A stretch of DNA of 6,440 nucleotides from an uncultured Eubacteriales bacterium (GTDB taxonomy: Bacteria > Bacillota > Clostridia > Oscillospirales > Ruminococcaceae): assembly GCA_900318545.1 (NCBI GenBank), contig ONLC01000134.1, forward strand, positions 1 to 6,440. The letters are read 5' to 3'. The position numbers were made by a program, and so were the translations under genes. Below the pieces are notes generated by a model that ran no database searches, was not told the DNA's origin, and was given only the letters and a program-made list of their open reading frames with translations. Of this stretch, positions 1-6,094 are shown piece by piece (the first letter of the stretch is position 1; each line of letters begins with the position of its first letter).

Positions 1-117
1 CCCGACTGTGAACACCTTGTCCTCTTCTTTCTTTTCCGAGCAGCCGCTGAAAACCGCAGCCGATGACAAGATCATAGCCGCTGACATAAAGAAAGCGGCC
101 AGCCTTTTTATCTTCAT
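1..117 (-). CDS. Lipoprotein N-terminus, probable ABC transporter solute-binding protein (partial)
   Basis: Only the first 39 codons are in the window; the gene continues past position 1. The product starts MKIKRLAAFF, with a basic n-region, a hydrophobic core to about residue 22 and a lipobox FSGC with the lipidated cysteine at residue 26. A charged linker (SEKKEEDK) follows, then VFTVG. This is a type II signal peptide, so the mature protein is anchored to the outer face of the membrane. A short charged linker followed by a 'xxTVG' strand is how many family 3 (amino-acid type) ABC solute-binding proteins begin, so that is the best guess, but too little is visible to prove it. The ATG at 117 is well supported: GGAGG lies 8 bases upstream (126-130) and a promoter lies behind it. 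The gene forms its own unit after the terminator at 199-230. Confidence 0.8.
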   Translation of the reverse strand, partial: MKIKRLAAFFMSAAMILSSAAVFSGCSEKKEEDKVFTVG

Positions 118-125
118 TACTGAAA

Positions 126-130
126 CCTCC
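126..130 (-). promoter_or_regulatory. Ribosome binding site of the partial lipoprotein gene
   Basis: GGAGG on the minus strand, 8 bases before the ATG at 117-115. It fixes the start of the lipoprotein gene. Confidence 0.8.
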
Positions 131-162
131 AGTTCTTCACTTTTATCAAATAACTATTTACC

Positions 163-191
163 ATTTTATCACACAAAACCGCAAATTACAA
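163..191 (-). promoter_or_regulatory. Putative sigma-A promoter for the lipoprotein gene
   Basis: On the minus strand, TTGTAA (186-191) and TAAAAT (163-168) are separated by 17 bases. The -10 box matches five of six consensus bases and the -35 box four of six. The predicted start near 156 gives a leader of about 40 nt. It lies just after the terminator of the preceding gene, as expected for an independent unit. No operator was recognised. Confidence 0.5.
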
Positions 192-193
192 GC

Positions 194-230
194 AAAAATC
201 CGAAATTTGTCATTTATAACAAATTTCGGA
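194..230 (-). terminator. Rho-independent terminator after the pyruvyl transferase-GDPD gene
   Basis: A perfect 12-bp stem (199-210 with 219-230) closes an 8-base loop. On the minus strand it is followed by five T (194-198). It begins four bases after the TAA at 235-237. On the plus strand the same stem is followed by CTTTTTATTT, so it would also stop transcription from the other side, although no plus-strand gene is seen here. Confidence 0.85.
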
Positions 231-234
231 CTTT

Positions 235-2130
235 TTATTTCAGCAATCGGTTCATATATTCGGGCGTAAGATAGTGACAGCCCACATACTCGGCTCCGAG
301 CTTCAATGCTGACATTTCGGGCGTAAGATAGTGACAGCCCACATACTCGGCTCCGAGCTTCAATGCTGACATTATATCCTCAGCCTTTGAGTATGACATC
401 ACAAAGGCTTTGAGCTTGTTCTCACGGCAAAGCTTTGCTGTCTTTTCATCAAAGGCGGTGTTTTTCATTGAGAGAACAGCTATACCGTATTTTCTGCAAA
501 CAGACAGTGCAGTCTTAAATTTCTTTTCTCTGTCCGCACTATCCTTAAACTCCGCCAGATAATAGGCTATACCGCAGAGTGGTGCATATTCCCTTACAAG
601 GATAACATCACTCTCACGCTGACAGCGTATGACCGTCTTTACTCTTTCAGAGCTATTATCCGAATATGCTCTGTTAATATCTTTTATAAGAGCTTCTGCC
701 AATGCAGCCGGAGGCTTTCCTATATCCAAAAACATGGTGATCGGCCTTTCAGCTGATAGCTTCTCCGCCTTTTTGAAAAGCTCGTCTATATCGGCAGCCT
801 TATAACGGCCATAGTAGCTCTGTGCCTTGAAGTCCTCATACCCAAGGCCCTGCTTATGCTCGTCCTTATATGCTATCCCAAGCTTTCCCAGGCTGTCCTT
901 TGACCAGCCGTTTATGCAGACAGCCCTGCCGTCAGAGGTCGATCTGATATCAGCTTCAAAATTCACAAAGCCCTCAGAATGTGAGCACTCAAAGGCTTCA
1001 AGAGAATTTGTGTTTCTGAACTTATGTTCCAGAGTGCCAAGTGCAGAAGCGGTAAGCTTAAAGCTAAAGTCGCTTGTCTTATCCGAATGCACAGCTCTCG
1101 GAGTGACCGAACGCACAAACCTTTTCAGATGGGTGTAAACTCCCCTCTTTAAGAAAAACGAGGGCTTTTTGATTCTGCCGCTCAAGGCATTTTCAAAGGC
1201 TGTAAATACCCTCTCTGCACTGAGCTCATCGGGTAGGATATATCTGTCCTTGCAGCCAATTTTCTCGCCCCAGAAACGCATTTTATCGTTCCATACTATG
1301 CCGACAGCAGGTATTCCCAGCGAATAGGCTATAATGCTTGAATGCATTCTCTGTGCGATAACAGCATCAAACGAGGCTATATCACGGACAAGCTCTCTTG
1401 AATTCATAGTCTGCGGAAGCTTATCTCCATGGCCTATGCACCGCAGTACCCTGATGGCAAACTCCTCATCGGAATTCAGACCGTTTGTGAATATCCTCCA
1501 CTTATAACCTGCGGCTTCAAGCTTATCTATAAGCTCCCTCCAGAACCGGAGCATATACTCTCCGTCCAGTTCACTGTGCCCGTAATCACAGAAAAGCTGC
1601 TCTCTTGCAATACCGATACCAACATAGCCCGATTTTTCGGGAATGATATCAGTATAGGTCTGCCTGCACCATACCGCAGGGTCAATAACTGAATGTACGC
1701 TCTGCTTTCTTATAAGATAGGAGCTTTTCAAAAGCTCAGTATCATCACGAACGCTTATACTCTTTACACAAGGAAGATTTATCACTTCTTTAAGAGCCTG
1801 ACAGGTCGGGTCATTATCATCGTAGCCCTCAACGCCTACGGAATTGAAATACACAGGTATATCATGCTCCTGTGCCTCATTAACGATCTCGGAGATATAT
1901 TCAAGAAAGCACTCGCCCCGAAACTTGATAAGACCTCCGCCTGCAAAAACAACAGCATCACAGAACCTTATCCTGTAAACATCACCGCACCGCAGATCGT
2001 AGCTGAGAATCTCTGCTCTGCTGCCGAGAGCCTTTCTTATCAGAAAGGCAGTATTATCAGCGATGACCGAGTCGCCGTAATTCCTGTTTACAAGGCTTAC
2101 AAGCATAATCTTTATTCTGTTTTCAGCCAT
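235..2130 (-). CDS. Polysaccharide pyruvyl transferase fused to a degenerate GDPD-like domain
   Basis: A 631-residue protein with two modules and no signal peptide or clear membrane segment, so probably cytoplasmic. Residues about 7-315 resemble the polysaccharide pyruvyl transferase (CsaB-like) family: NYGDSVIADN near the N-terminus, the glycine motif AGGGLIKF (63-70), SVRDD (126-130), DPAVW (150-154), and AQRMHSSIIAYSLGIPAVGI (259-278) with a following NDK. The family moves pyruvate from phosphoenolpyruvate onto sugars of wall polymers or exopolysaccharides. A basic linker (about 320-345) leads to a GDPD-like TIM barrel (about 358-631): TNSLEAFE (374-381), FEADIRSTSDG (391-401), FLDIGK (467-472) and a final strand YVGCHYLTPE. 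The E-x-D metal pair (E392, D394) is kept, but the usual AH and HD histidines read as S362 and N407, so phosphodiesterase activity is doubtful. The last strand is duplicated exactly (residues 587-605 and 606-624). ATG 2130 is preferred over TTG 2148, which lies almost at the predicted transcription start and has no ribosome binding site. Single-gene unit with its own promoter and terminator. Confidence 0.85.
   Translation of the reverse strand: MAENRIKIMLVSLVNRNYGDSVIADNTAFLIRKALGSRAEILSYDLRCGDVYRIRFCDAVVFAGGGLIKFRGECFLEYISEIVNEAQEHDIPVYFNSVGVEGYDDNDPTCQALKEVINLPCVKSISVRDDTELLKSSYLIRKQSVHSVIDPAVWCRQTYTDIIPEKSGYVGIGIAREQLFCDYGHSELDGEYMLRFWRELIDKLEAAGYKWRIFTNGLNSDEEFAIRVLRCIGHGDKLPQTMNSRELVRDIASFDAVIAQRMHSSIIAYSLGIPAVGIVWNDKMRFWGEKIGCKDRYILPDELSAERVFTAFENALSGRIKKPSFFLKRGVYTHLKRFVRSVTPRAVHSDKTSDFSFKLTASALGTLEHKFRNTNSLEAFECSHSEGFVNFEADIRSTSDGRAVCINGWSKDSLGKLGIAYKDEHKQGLGYEDFKAQSYYGRYKAADIDELFKKAEKLSAERPITMFLDIGKPPAALAEALIKDINRAYSDNSSERVKTVIRCQRESDVILVREYAPLCGIAYYLAEFKDSADREKKFKTALSVCRKYGIAVLSMKNTAFDEKTAKLCRENKLKAFVMSYSKAEDIMSALKLGAEYVGCHYLTPEMSALKLGAEYVGCHYLTPEYMNRLLK
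259..373. repeat. Exact 57-bp tandem duplication inside a coding region
   Basis: Positions 259-315 are repeated without mismatch at 316-372, and the identity runs one base further (period 57, matched stretch 58). The period is a multiple of three, so the frame is kept and 19 residues (MSALKLGAEYVGCHYLTPE) appear twice near the C-terminus of the pyruvyl transferase-GDPD protein. Perfect identity means either a very recent slippage or recombination event, or an assembly artefact. Confidence 0.97.
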
Positions 2131-2136
2131 TGATAT

Positions 2137-2145
2137 CACCGCCTT
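2137..2145 (-). promoter_or_regulatory. Ribosome binding site deciding the ATG at 2130
   Basis: AAGGCGGTG on the minus strand is one base off AAGGAGGTG and lies about 8 bases before the ATG at 2130-2128. The in-frame TTG at 2148 has no such site, so the shorter 631-residue product is chosen. Confidence 0.65.
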
Positions 2146-2157
2146 CAAGCATCATTT

Positions 2158-2186
2158 AGTATAACATTTTGAGCTCCCGATGTCAA
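2158..2186 (-). promoter_or_regulatory. Strong sigma-A promoter of the pyruvyl transferase-GDPD gene
   Basis: On the minus strand a perfect TTGACA (2181-2186) and TATACT (2158-2163) are separated by exactly 17 bases, and the -10 box carries the TGn extension. This is the closest match to consensus in the window. The predicted start, about 2150-2152, gives a leader of about 20 nt that contains the ribosome binding site. No operator or riboswitch fits in so short a leader, so expression is probably constitutive or set by factors that are not visible. Confidence 0.85.
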
Positions 2187-2197
2187 GAATCGGACAC

Positions 2198-2228
2198 AAA
2201 AAGCGGCCGTCCTTTAAAGACAGCCGCT
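2198..2228 (-). terminator. Terminator of the three-gene operon
   Basis: A 10-bp stem (2202-2211 with 2219-2228) around a 7-base loop. The single C/A mismatch on the plus strand becomes a G-U pair in the minus-strand RNA. The 3' side runs into a short T tract (2198-2202, partly paired). It begins about 10 bases after the CAP-dockerin stop codon and ends about 12 bases before the -35 box of the next gene, giving a compact unit boundary. Confidence 0.75.
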
Positions 2229-2238
2229 GAAATTCATT

Positions 2239-4020
2239 CTAGCTCCAGAGCCTATCAATGTTTATAAGATGCTTCTTCAATCTTGTTACATCAAGCAGAC
2301 TGAGAGCTCCATTTTTGTCGGTATCTGCACACTGCTTACCGTATCCGGACAAATCCTTTACATTTATAAGCTGCCTCTTTATAGCTGTAATATCGGTCAT
2401 ATCGACCTTGCCGTTCAGATCAGCATCACCGATCAGGTTAAGCTCCGGTGCTATATCCTCAACTATAGAGCCGTTATTAACGGTAACGGTGTAGCTTCTT
2501 GAAACATAGTTCGGAGCACTGAAGGTAAGCGTATGTGTTCCGTCAGCAGGGGCATTGATAGAAAAGCTCTTATCATCAGAGCTTATAGCAGCTGAGCCGT
2601 CAACAGAGAGTGAAACCACCGCATTTGCCTGATCTGCATAGGAGGTTTTAAGCTCCACCGAAAGAGTCAGCTCATCCTTCAGAGGGTCAACATAGCTGTC
2701 CGTGTACTCGTCCTGGCAGACCGAGCACTTATGGATAGTATAGCCCTGCGAGGTTTTTGTCGGCGGAACTACTGTATCAACATACTTATGACCTGTAGAC
2801 TTGACGATAGTATCCTCATAGCTTATTTCATTATGACAATCAGCATCAGAGAAGTACTTCTGACATCTCGGGCAGTACCAGTATGCTATACTGCCGTTGC
2901 TTGTGCAGGTAGCCTTCCTTGCAGAATAGCCGTAGGGCGAATGTCCGTAGGCTGTCAGGTTGTATCTGATTGTCTTTCCGCAGATAGTGCAGGCCTCTTC
3001 ACCTATACCGAGCTCAGTGCAGGTAGGATACTGAACTACTGTGAAATTGCCTGTATAAACGTGCTGATGAGTTACCTTGACCGTATATGTGATGCTCATT
3101 CCGTTATAAGCGGCTTTAAGTACTGTAGTTCCGTCTTTAACAGCCTTTATCTTGCCGCCTGAAATCACGGCCGAGTCTCCGCTTTCAACGCTCCATACAG
3201 GAGTAACCGGCGTTTTAACTCCCTCGACAGGATAACCAACAAAATGAATCATGCTGGCATTCTGAATAGTATCATACACCATCGGGAGTTCCTTCTCATC
3301 GCCTAAATACATAACAGTGTTGTTTACAACATCGAAGGAGAGAACCTTGTTGCTTTCGATATATGAGCTCTCAACAACCGCCGAAACTGTAGTCTTGCTG
3401 TCATTTGCAGCCTTGGCTTTTGTATCAAGAGCACCTATCCCGAATTCCTGTGCCCAGAAAAGCACTCCGTCATACTCAACGCAGGCAATACCTATCGAGG
3501 TGAAAGGAGCATCAACGCCAAGCATATTTCTTCTGTGACCCTGACCTGCATAATCATCGTCATCCTCTCTCCATGCGAGATATACGCTGTCAGCATCAGG
3601 ATAACCGTAAGCTATGTTCTCACCTGCTCCCATATAACCATTCGGATATGCTGTAAAGCAGTCGGTTCCGTCAGGTCTTTGATGAGCATACTTTACAACG
3701 AGCTCAGCGGCTCTCTGCATAGCTACCTTTTCGAGCTCATAGTCATATACAAGATCGGTAAGGCCGGTATAATAGATCTTCTGGCTGTCGGAATCGTTCC
3801 ATGCCCATGCATCTGAGCTTTTTCTCCATGTATTGATGTCGCTCAGCATTGAGCGAGCCTCGGTCTGACGGTAGGTTACGTCATAGCTTATTGTGGTTGT
3901 GCCCTCAGCAGAAACAGTGAGCGGAGAAAACACCTCTGAAATTCTCTCACTCAGCGGAAACACCAAAGTACTTACCGCCAAAGCCGCAGAACACAGTAAA
4001 CTGATTATTCGCTTTTTCAT
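2239..4020 (-). CDS. Secreted CAP/SCP-domain protein with C-terminal type I dockerin
   Basis: 593 residues. A signal peptide (MKKR, hydrophobic to about 21, likely cut after VSA at 38) sends it outside. A CAP (SCP/PR-1) domain spans about 57-195, with HQRPDG (H113), GENIAYG (E134), GHRRNML (H162) and WAQEFG (189-194), so the usual histidine/glutamate pocket is present. A bacterial Ig-like (BIG2-type) domain follows at about 270-316. Residues about 318-445 hold three related segments, each with H-x-Y or H-S-P-Y and spaced cysteines (334/344/347, 372/383/386, 432/435), zinc-ribbon-like. Residues about 450-528 look like a PEGA or carboxypeptidase-regulatory beta domain. The C-terminus is a type I dockerin (531-587) with two intact calcium loops: D532/D534/N536/D540/D543 and D566/D568/N570/S574/D577. 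It should dock to a cohesin on a scaffoldin or the cell surface. What the CAP domain does in bacteria is not settled. Last gene of the operon, 32 bases after the esterase stop. The ATG has GAGGTGAT four to five bases upstream. Confidence 0.92.
   Translation of the reverse strand: MKKRIISLLCSAALAVSTLVFPLSERISEVFSPLTVSAEGTTTISYDVTYRQTEARSMLSDINTWRKSSDAWAWNDSDSQKIYYTGLTDLVYDYELEKVAMQRAAELVVKYAHQRPDGTDCFTAYPNGYMGAGENIAYGYPDADSVYLAWREDDDDYAGQGHRRNMLGVDAPFTSIGIACVEYDGVLFWAQEFGIGALDTKAKAANDSKTTVSAVVESSYIESNKVLSFDVVNNTVMYLGDEKELPMVYDTIQNASMIHFVGYPVEGVKTPVTPVWSVESGDSAVISGGKIKAVKDGTTVLKAAYNGMSITYTVKVTHQHVYTGNFTVVQYPTCTELGIGEEACTICGKTIRYNLTAYGHSPYGYSARKATCTSNGSIAYWYCPRCQKYFSDADCHNEISYEDTIVKSTGHKYVDTVVPPTKTSQGYTIHKCSVCQDEYTDSYVDPLKDELTLSVELKTSYADQANAVVSLSVDGSAAISSDDKSFSINAPADGTHTLTFSAPNYVSRSYTVTVNNGSIVEDIAPELNLIGDADLNGKVDMTDITAIKRQLINVKDLSGYGKQCADTDKNGALSLLDVTRLKKHLINIDRLWS
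2260..2430 (-). other. Type I dockerin module coding region
   Basis: Encodes residues about 531-587 of the CAP protein: two duplicated EF-hand-like loops, each followed by a helix (ITAIKRQLIN and VTRLKKHLIN). Loop positions 1, 3, 5, 9 and 12 carry calcium-type side chains in both copies. The usual cohesin-recognition pair before the last Asp is MT in the first copy and LL in the second, so the two binding faces are not identical. Confidence 0.9.
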
Positions 4021-4023
4021 TAG

Positions 4024-4031
4024 ATCACCTC
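4024..4031 (-). promoter_or_regulatory. Ribosome binding site of the CAP-dockerin gene
   Basis: GAGGTGAT on the minus strand is a long match to the 16S anti-Shine-Dalgarno end, just before the ATG at 4020. It fits in the 32-base gap after the esterase stop. No promoter or terminator was found in that gap, which supports co-transcription. Confidence 0.75.
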
Positions 4032-4052
4032 ATTATTTGAAGATCGAGTATA

Positions 4053-4886
4053 TTACAGTCTTTTTACCCATTCTATCGCTGACTGCATCCACTTTGCAGC
4101 TACAGGCTGTATATGCCATTCATTTGTTGATGTAGTTTCATCTGCATTTGCAAGTCCGTGACCGCCCCACTCATAGATATGAGCTTCAAACGGTATCTTG
4201 TTCTCTGACAGGGCACTCATATAACGAAGGCTGTTCATTACACTTACAAGTCCGTCATCGGCACAGTGCCAGATAAAGGTCTGCGGAGTGTTCTCACTGA
4301 CACGCTTTTCCATGCTTACAAGCTCCCGAAGTTCCTCACTCTTTTCTTCTCCTATAAGGTTCTGTATCGAGCCCTCATGAGTAAAAGCAGGGTCTGAGGT
4401 TATAACGGGGTAGCCGAGTATAGTTCCGTTTACCTTTACGTCCTCAGCCCTGCAGCTGAGAGCATCGGTCACAAGCTCTGTATTCCAGAAATTTGACACC
4501 GAAGCCGCAAGATGTCCTCCTGCCGAAAAGCCGCACACGACTACTTTGTCAGGGTCAAGGTCATATTTTTCAGCATTTTCACGAATGTATTTTACAGCAG
4601 CCGCACACTCCAGAAGATCGGTTGGCCATTTTTTGCGGTAAACCGAGTATCTCAAAACAAAAGCCGCAAAGCCTGCTCCGAGGAACCGAAATGCTATAGG
4701 GTCAGCCTCACGCTCGGACAGGAAGTCGTACCCTCCTCCGGGAAGCACAAGAACTGCTCTTCTGTTTTTTCTTCCTATCTCTTCGGTTACGGTATTTGCA
4801 TAGCAGTCAAGAACCGGCTCGCAGCCCTCGGGATCCAGTCCAGCTTTCTCATAATCTACCTTCAGGCTGACAGTTTCTTTTATCAT
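4053..4886 (-). CDS. Alpha/beta-hydrolase esterase (BD-FAE / acetyl-xylan-esterase-like)
   Basis: 277 residues with no signal peptide, so cytoplasmic. It shows the hallmarks of a carbohydrate-type esterase of the alpha/beta-hydrolase fold: an oxyanion-hole loop VLPGGGYDFLSERE (46-59), the nucleophile elbow GFSAGGH (119-125, Ser121), HCADDGLVSVMNS (207-219, likely acid Asp211) and EWGGHG (239-244, His243). The triad is complete and the length is typical. Relatives are often annotated as acetyl-xylan esterase or endo-xylanase-B-like esterase, so removal of acetyl (or feruloyl) groups from imported oligosaccharides is a fair guess; the substrate is not readable from sequence. ATG 4886 is preferred over TTG 4889, because AGGAGG lies 7 bases before the ATG but only 4 before the TTG. 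The start shares one base with the stop of the upstream gene (TGATG), a sign of translational coupling. The CAP-dockerin gene follows 32 bases later. Confidence 0.88.
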   Translation of the reverse strand: MIKETVSLKVDYEKAGLDPEGCEPVLDCYANTVTEEIGRKNRRAVLVLPGGGYDFLSEREADPIAFRFLGAGFAAFVLRYSVYRKKWPTDLLECAAAVKYIRENAEKYDLDPDKVVVCGFSAGGHLAASVSNFWNTELVTDALSCRAEDVKVNGTILGYPVITSDPAFTHEGSIQNLIGEEKSEELRELVSMEKRVSENTPQTFIWHCADDGLVSVMNSLRYMSALSENKIPFEAHIYEWGGHGLANADETTSTNEWHIQPVAAKWMQSAIEWVKRL

Positions 4887-6010
4887 CAATAGACCTCCTG
4901 CTCTGTCTCTGCGTCATCTGTATAGGTGTAATCGTCAGTATAATCTGTATCTTCCGTATAATCAGTCTGCTCCTCGGTATTGTAGTCAGCAGCTTCGCTC
5001 GAGGTATCAAAATGAGCTGTTTCGGTCTTTGTTTCGACCTTCTCGGTCTCACCTGAAAGATTTACTGTAACTATAAAGCCGTCATAGTTGTTGCCTGAAA
5101 CTGTATACAGATAGTCCTTACCGTCAGCAGACTGTGGAATTGGTATTTTGGTAGTTCTGTCCTTACTCTGCTCGACATAATAGATCTCAAAAGAGTCGCC
5201 CTCATAAGCTGTAAAGGACAGAGGCTTTTCAAACGTGTATTTCTTTAAGAATTCAAGATATTCCTCTAAGCACAGGCTGTTTTCAGCCATGATCTCAGAA
5301 TGAGGAACACCAACATATCTGAAATGGTTGGACACAAATTCGTGACCTGTTTCTGCTGTCTTGTCAGCAGGATACCTGAGTATCATGCCGTACTTGTTGC
5401 CGTTTGCAAGTATCCAGCTGTTTTTTCCGTCACCTGTATAGGATGCATAACCGCCTGTAGACTCATCATATACCATAAAGTCAAAGGTAAGGCCTGTCTG
5501 GCTCTCTTCTATGCCTGTTGAGGATCCGTCAGGGTTTTCGGTAGTGCTGTAAAGAAGGAGAGATGAATCCGAGGTATTTGAATAGTACTCACCAACGAGC
5601 TTCTGCAAGGCTGTAAGAGCTGCTTTGTCAGCTTCAAGGATTGTTGTGCTTGCAAACATCACCTGAGTACCGTTATTTGAGAACAGATACGAATATAGTG
5701 TATCTGTTTCTCCAAGCTTTCCTCCGAACTTGTGCTCATCGTTCACAAGCACAAGGCTTCCGTTTGACAGCTCTTTATTGTCTATCTCCTCATAACGGAA
5801 ATTTGCCGTTATCTTCTCATCTTTTTTCTCGGTCTTCTTTTCTTTTTTAGCTGACGATACGACCTTTGTGGTGCTCTGAGGCTTATTTCGCTCCAAGACC
5901 TTATTGCTGCACGAGGTCGTAAGCCAAAGTATCAGCAGCAGGCACACCGCCAGCACTGCCGCTATATTTTTATACTTATAGTTTCTTTTAAGAACAGGAG
6001 CAAACTGCAC
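4886..6010 (-). CDS. Membrane-anchored VanY/M15B-like protein with degraded active site
   Basis: 374 residues. A basic start (KRNYKYK) precedes one hydrophobic segment (about 15-33) ending LTTSC. It is either an uncut anchor or a weak lipobox with Cys34; in both cases the rest lies outside the cell. A Lys/Glu/Thr-rich linker (about 37-66) leads to a domain (about 80-260) whose second half follows the D-Ala-D-Ala carboxypeptidase family M15B: ESQTGLTFDF (169-178), WILANGNKYGMILRYP (199-214), NHFRYVG (228-234) and LCLEEYLEFL (246-255). Family proteins have SEHQTGLAxD and EPWHFRYVG. Here the first zinc histidine is Ser170, the catalytic Glu is Val226 and Trp is Asn228; Asp177 and His229 remain. 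Probably a non-catalytic wall-binding or regulatory protein. The tail (about 335-374) is a Thr/Asp/Glu/Tyr-rich low-complexity stretch. GTG 6010 is chosen because AAGGAG lies 9 bases upstream. The ORF's first ATG (6094) is upstream of the predicted transcript start, and ATGs 6046, 6034 and 6019 lack a properly placed ribosome site. Confidence 0.8.
   Translation of the reverse strand: MQFAPVLKRNYKYKNIAAVLAVCLLLILWLTTSCSNKVLERNKPQSTTKVVSSAKKEKKTEKKDEKITANFRYEEIDNKELSNGSLVLVNDEHKFGGKLGETDTLYSYLFSNNGTQVMFASTTILEADKAALTALQKLVGEYYSNTSDSSLLLYSTTENPDGSSTGIEESQTGLTFDFMVYDESTGGYASYTGDGKNSWILANGNKYGMILRYPADKTAETGHEFVSNHFRYVGVPHSEIMAENSLCLEEYLEFLKKYTFEKPLSFTAYEGDSFEIYYVEQSKDRTTKIPIPQSADGKDYLYTVSGNNYDGFIVTVNLSGETEKVETKTETAHFDTSSEAADYNTEEQTDYTEDTDYTDDYTYTDDAETEQEVY
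4894..4899 (-). promoter_or_regulatory. Ribosome binding site of the esterase, inside the upstream gene
   Basis: AGGAGG on the minus strand lies within the last codons of the M15B-like gene, 7 bases before ATG 4886. It decides for ATG over the adjacent TTG and supports coupled translation. Confidence 0.75.
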
Positions 6011-6019
6011 GATAAACAT

Positions 6020-6025
6020 CTCCTT
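6020..6025 (-). promoter_or_regulatory. Ribosome binding site deciding a GTG start at 6010
   Basis: AAGGAG on the minus strand with 9 bases to GTG 6010-6008. It lies in the 5' leader downstream of the predicted promoter. No earlier ATG in the frame has a comparable site. Confidence 0.65.
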
Positions 6026-6062
6026 CACATTCATCTGTATAGGCATACAATTAGCCAAATTT

Positions 6063-6091
6063 ATTATATCACAAAAAGAGGAATTTGTGAA
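6063..6091 (-). promoter_or_regulatory. Sigma-A promoter of the three-gene operon
   Basis: On the minus strand TTCACA (6086-6091) and a perfect TATAAT (6063-6068) are 17 bases apart, with a TGn extension before the -10 box. A- and T-runs directly upstream (about 6097-6150) could act as an UP element. The predicted start near 6056 gives a leader of about 46 nt with no evident riboswitch or attenuator. Confidence 0.8.
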
Positions 6092-6094
6092 CAA

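Noticed and set aside
8..274. Plus-strand ORF of 88 codons at the left edge
   Set aside because: It is antisense to the lipoprotein start, its promoter and the terminator, and has no ribosome binding site; the minus-strand signals explain the region.
2131..2148. TTG at 2148 as start of the pyruvyl transferase gene
   Set aside because: It would lie within a few bases of the predicted transcription start with no ribosome site, whereas ATG 2130 has AAGGCGGTG at a proper distance.
4887..4889. TTG at 4889 as start of the esterase
   Set aside because: AGGAGG would be only four bases away; the ATG at 4886 has the normal seven-base spacing.
4512..4892. Plus-strand 126-codon ORF antisense to the esterase
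   Set aside because: The minus-strand esterase has a full catalytic triad and clear start signals; the antisense frame shows no motif.
4849..5052. Minus-strand 67-codon ORF in another frame of the operon junction
   Set aside because: It is an out-of-frame reading of the Thr/Asp/Tyr-rich tail repeats and the esterase start; its Arg/Pro/Ile-rich product is a by-product of those repeats.
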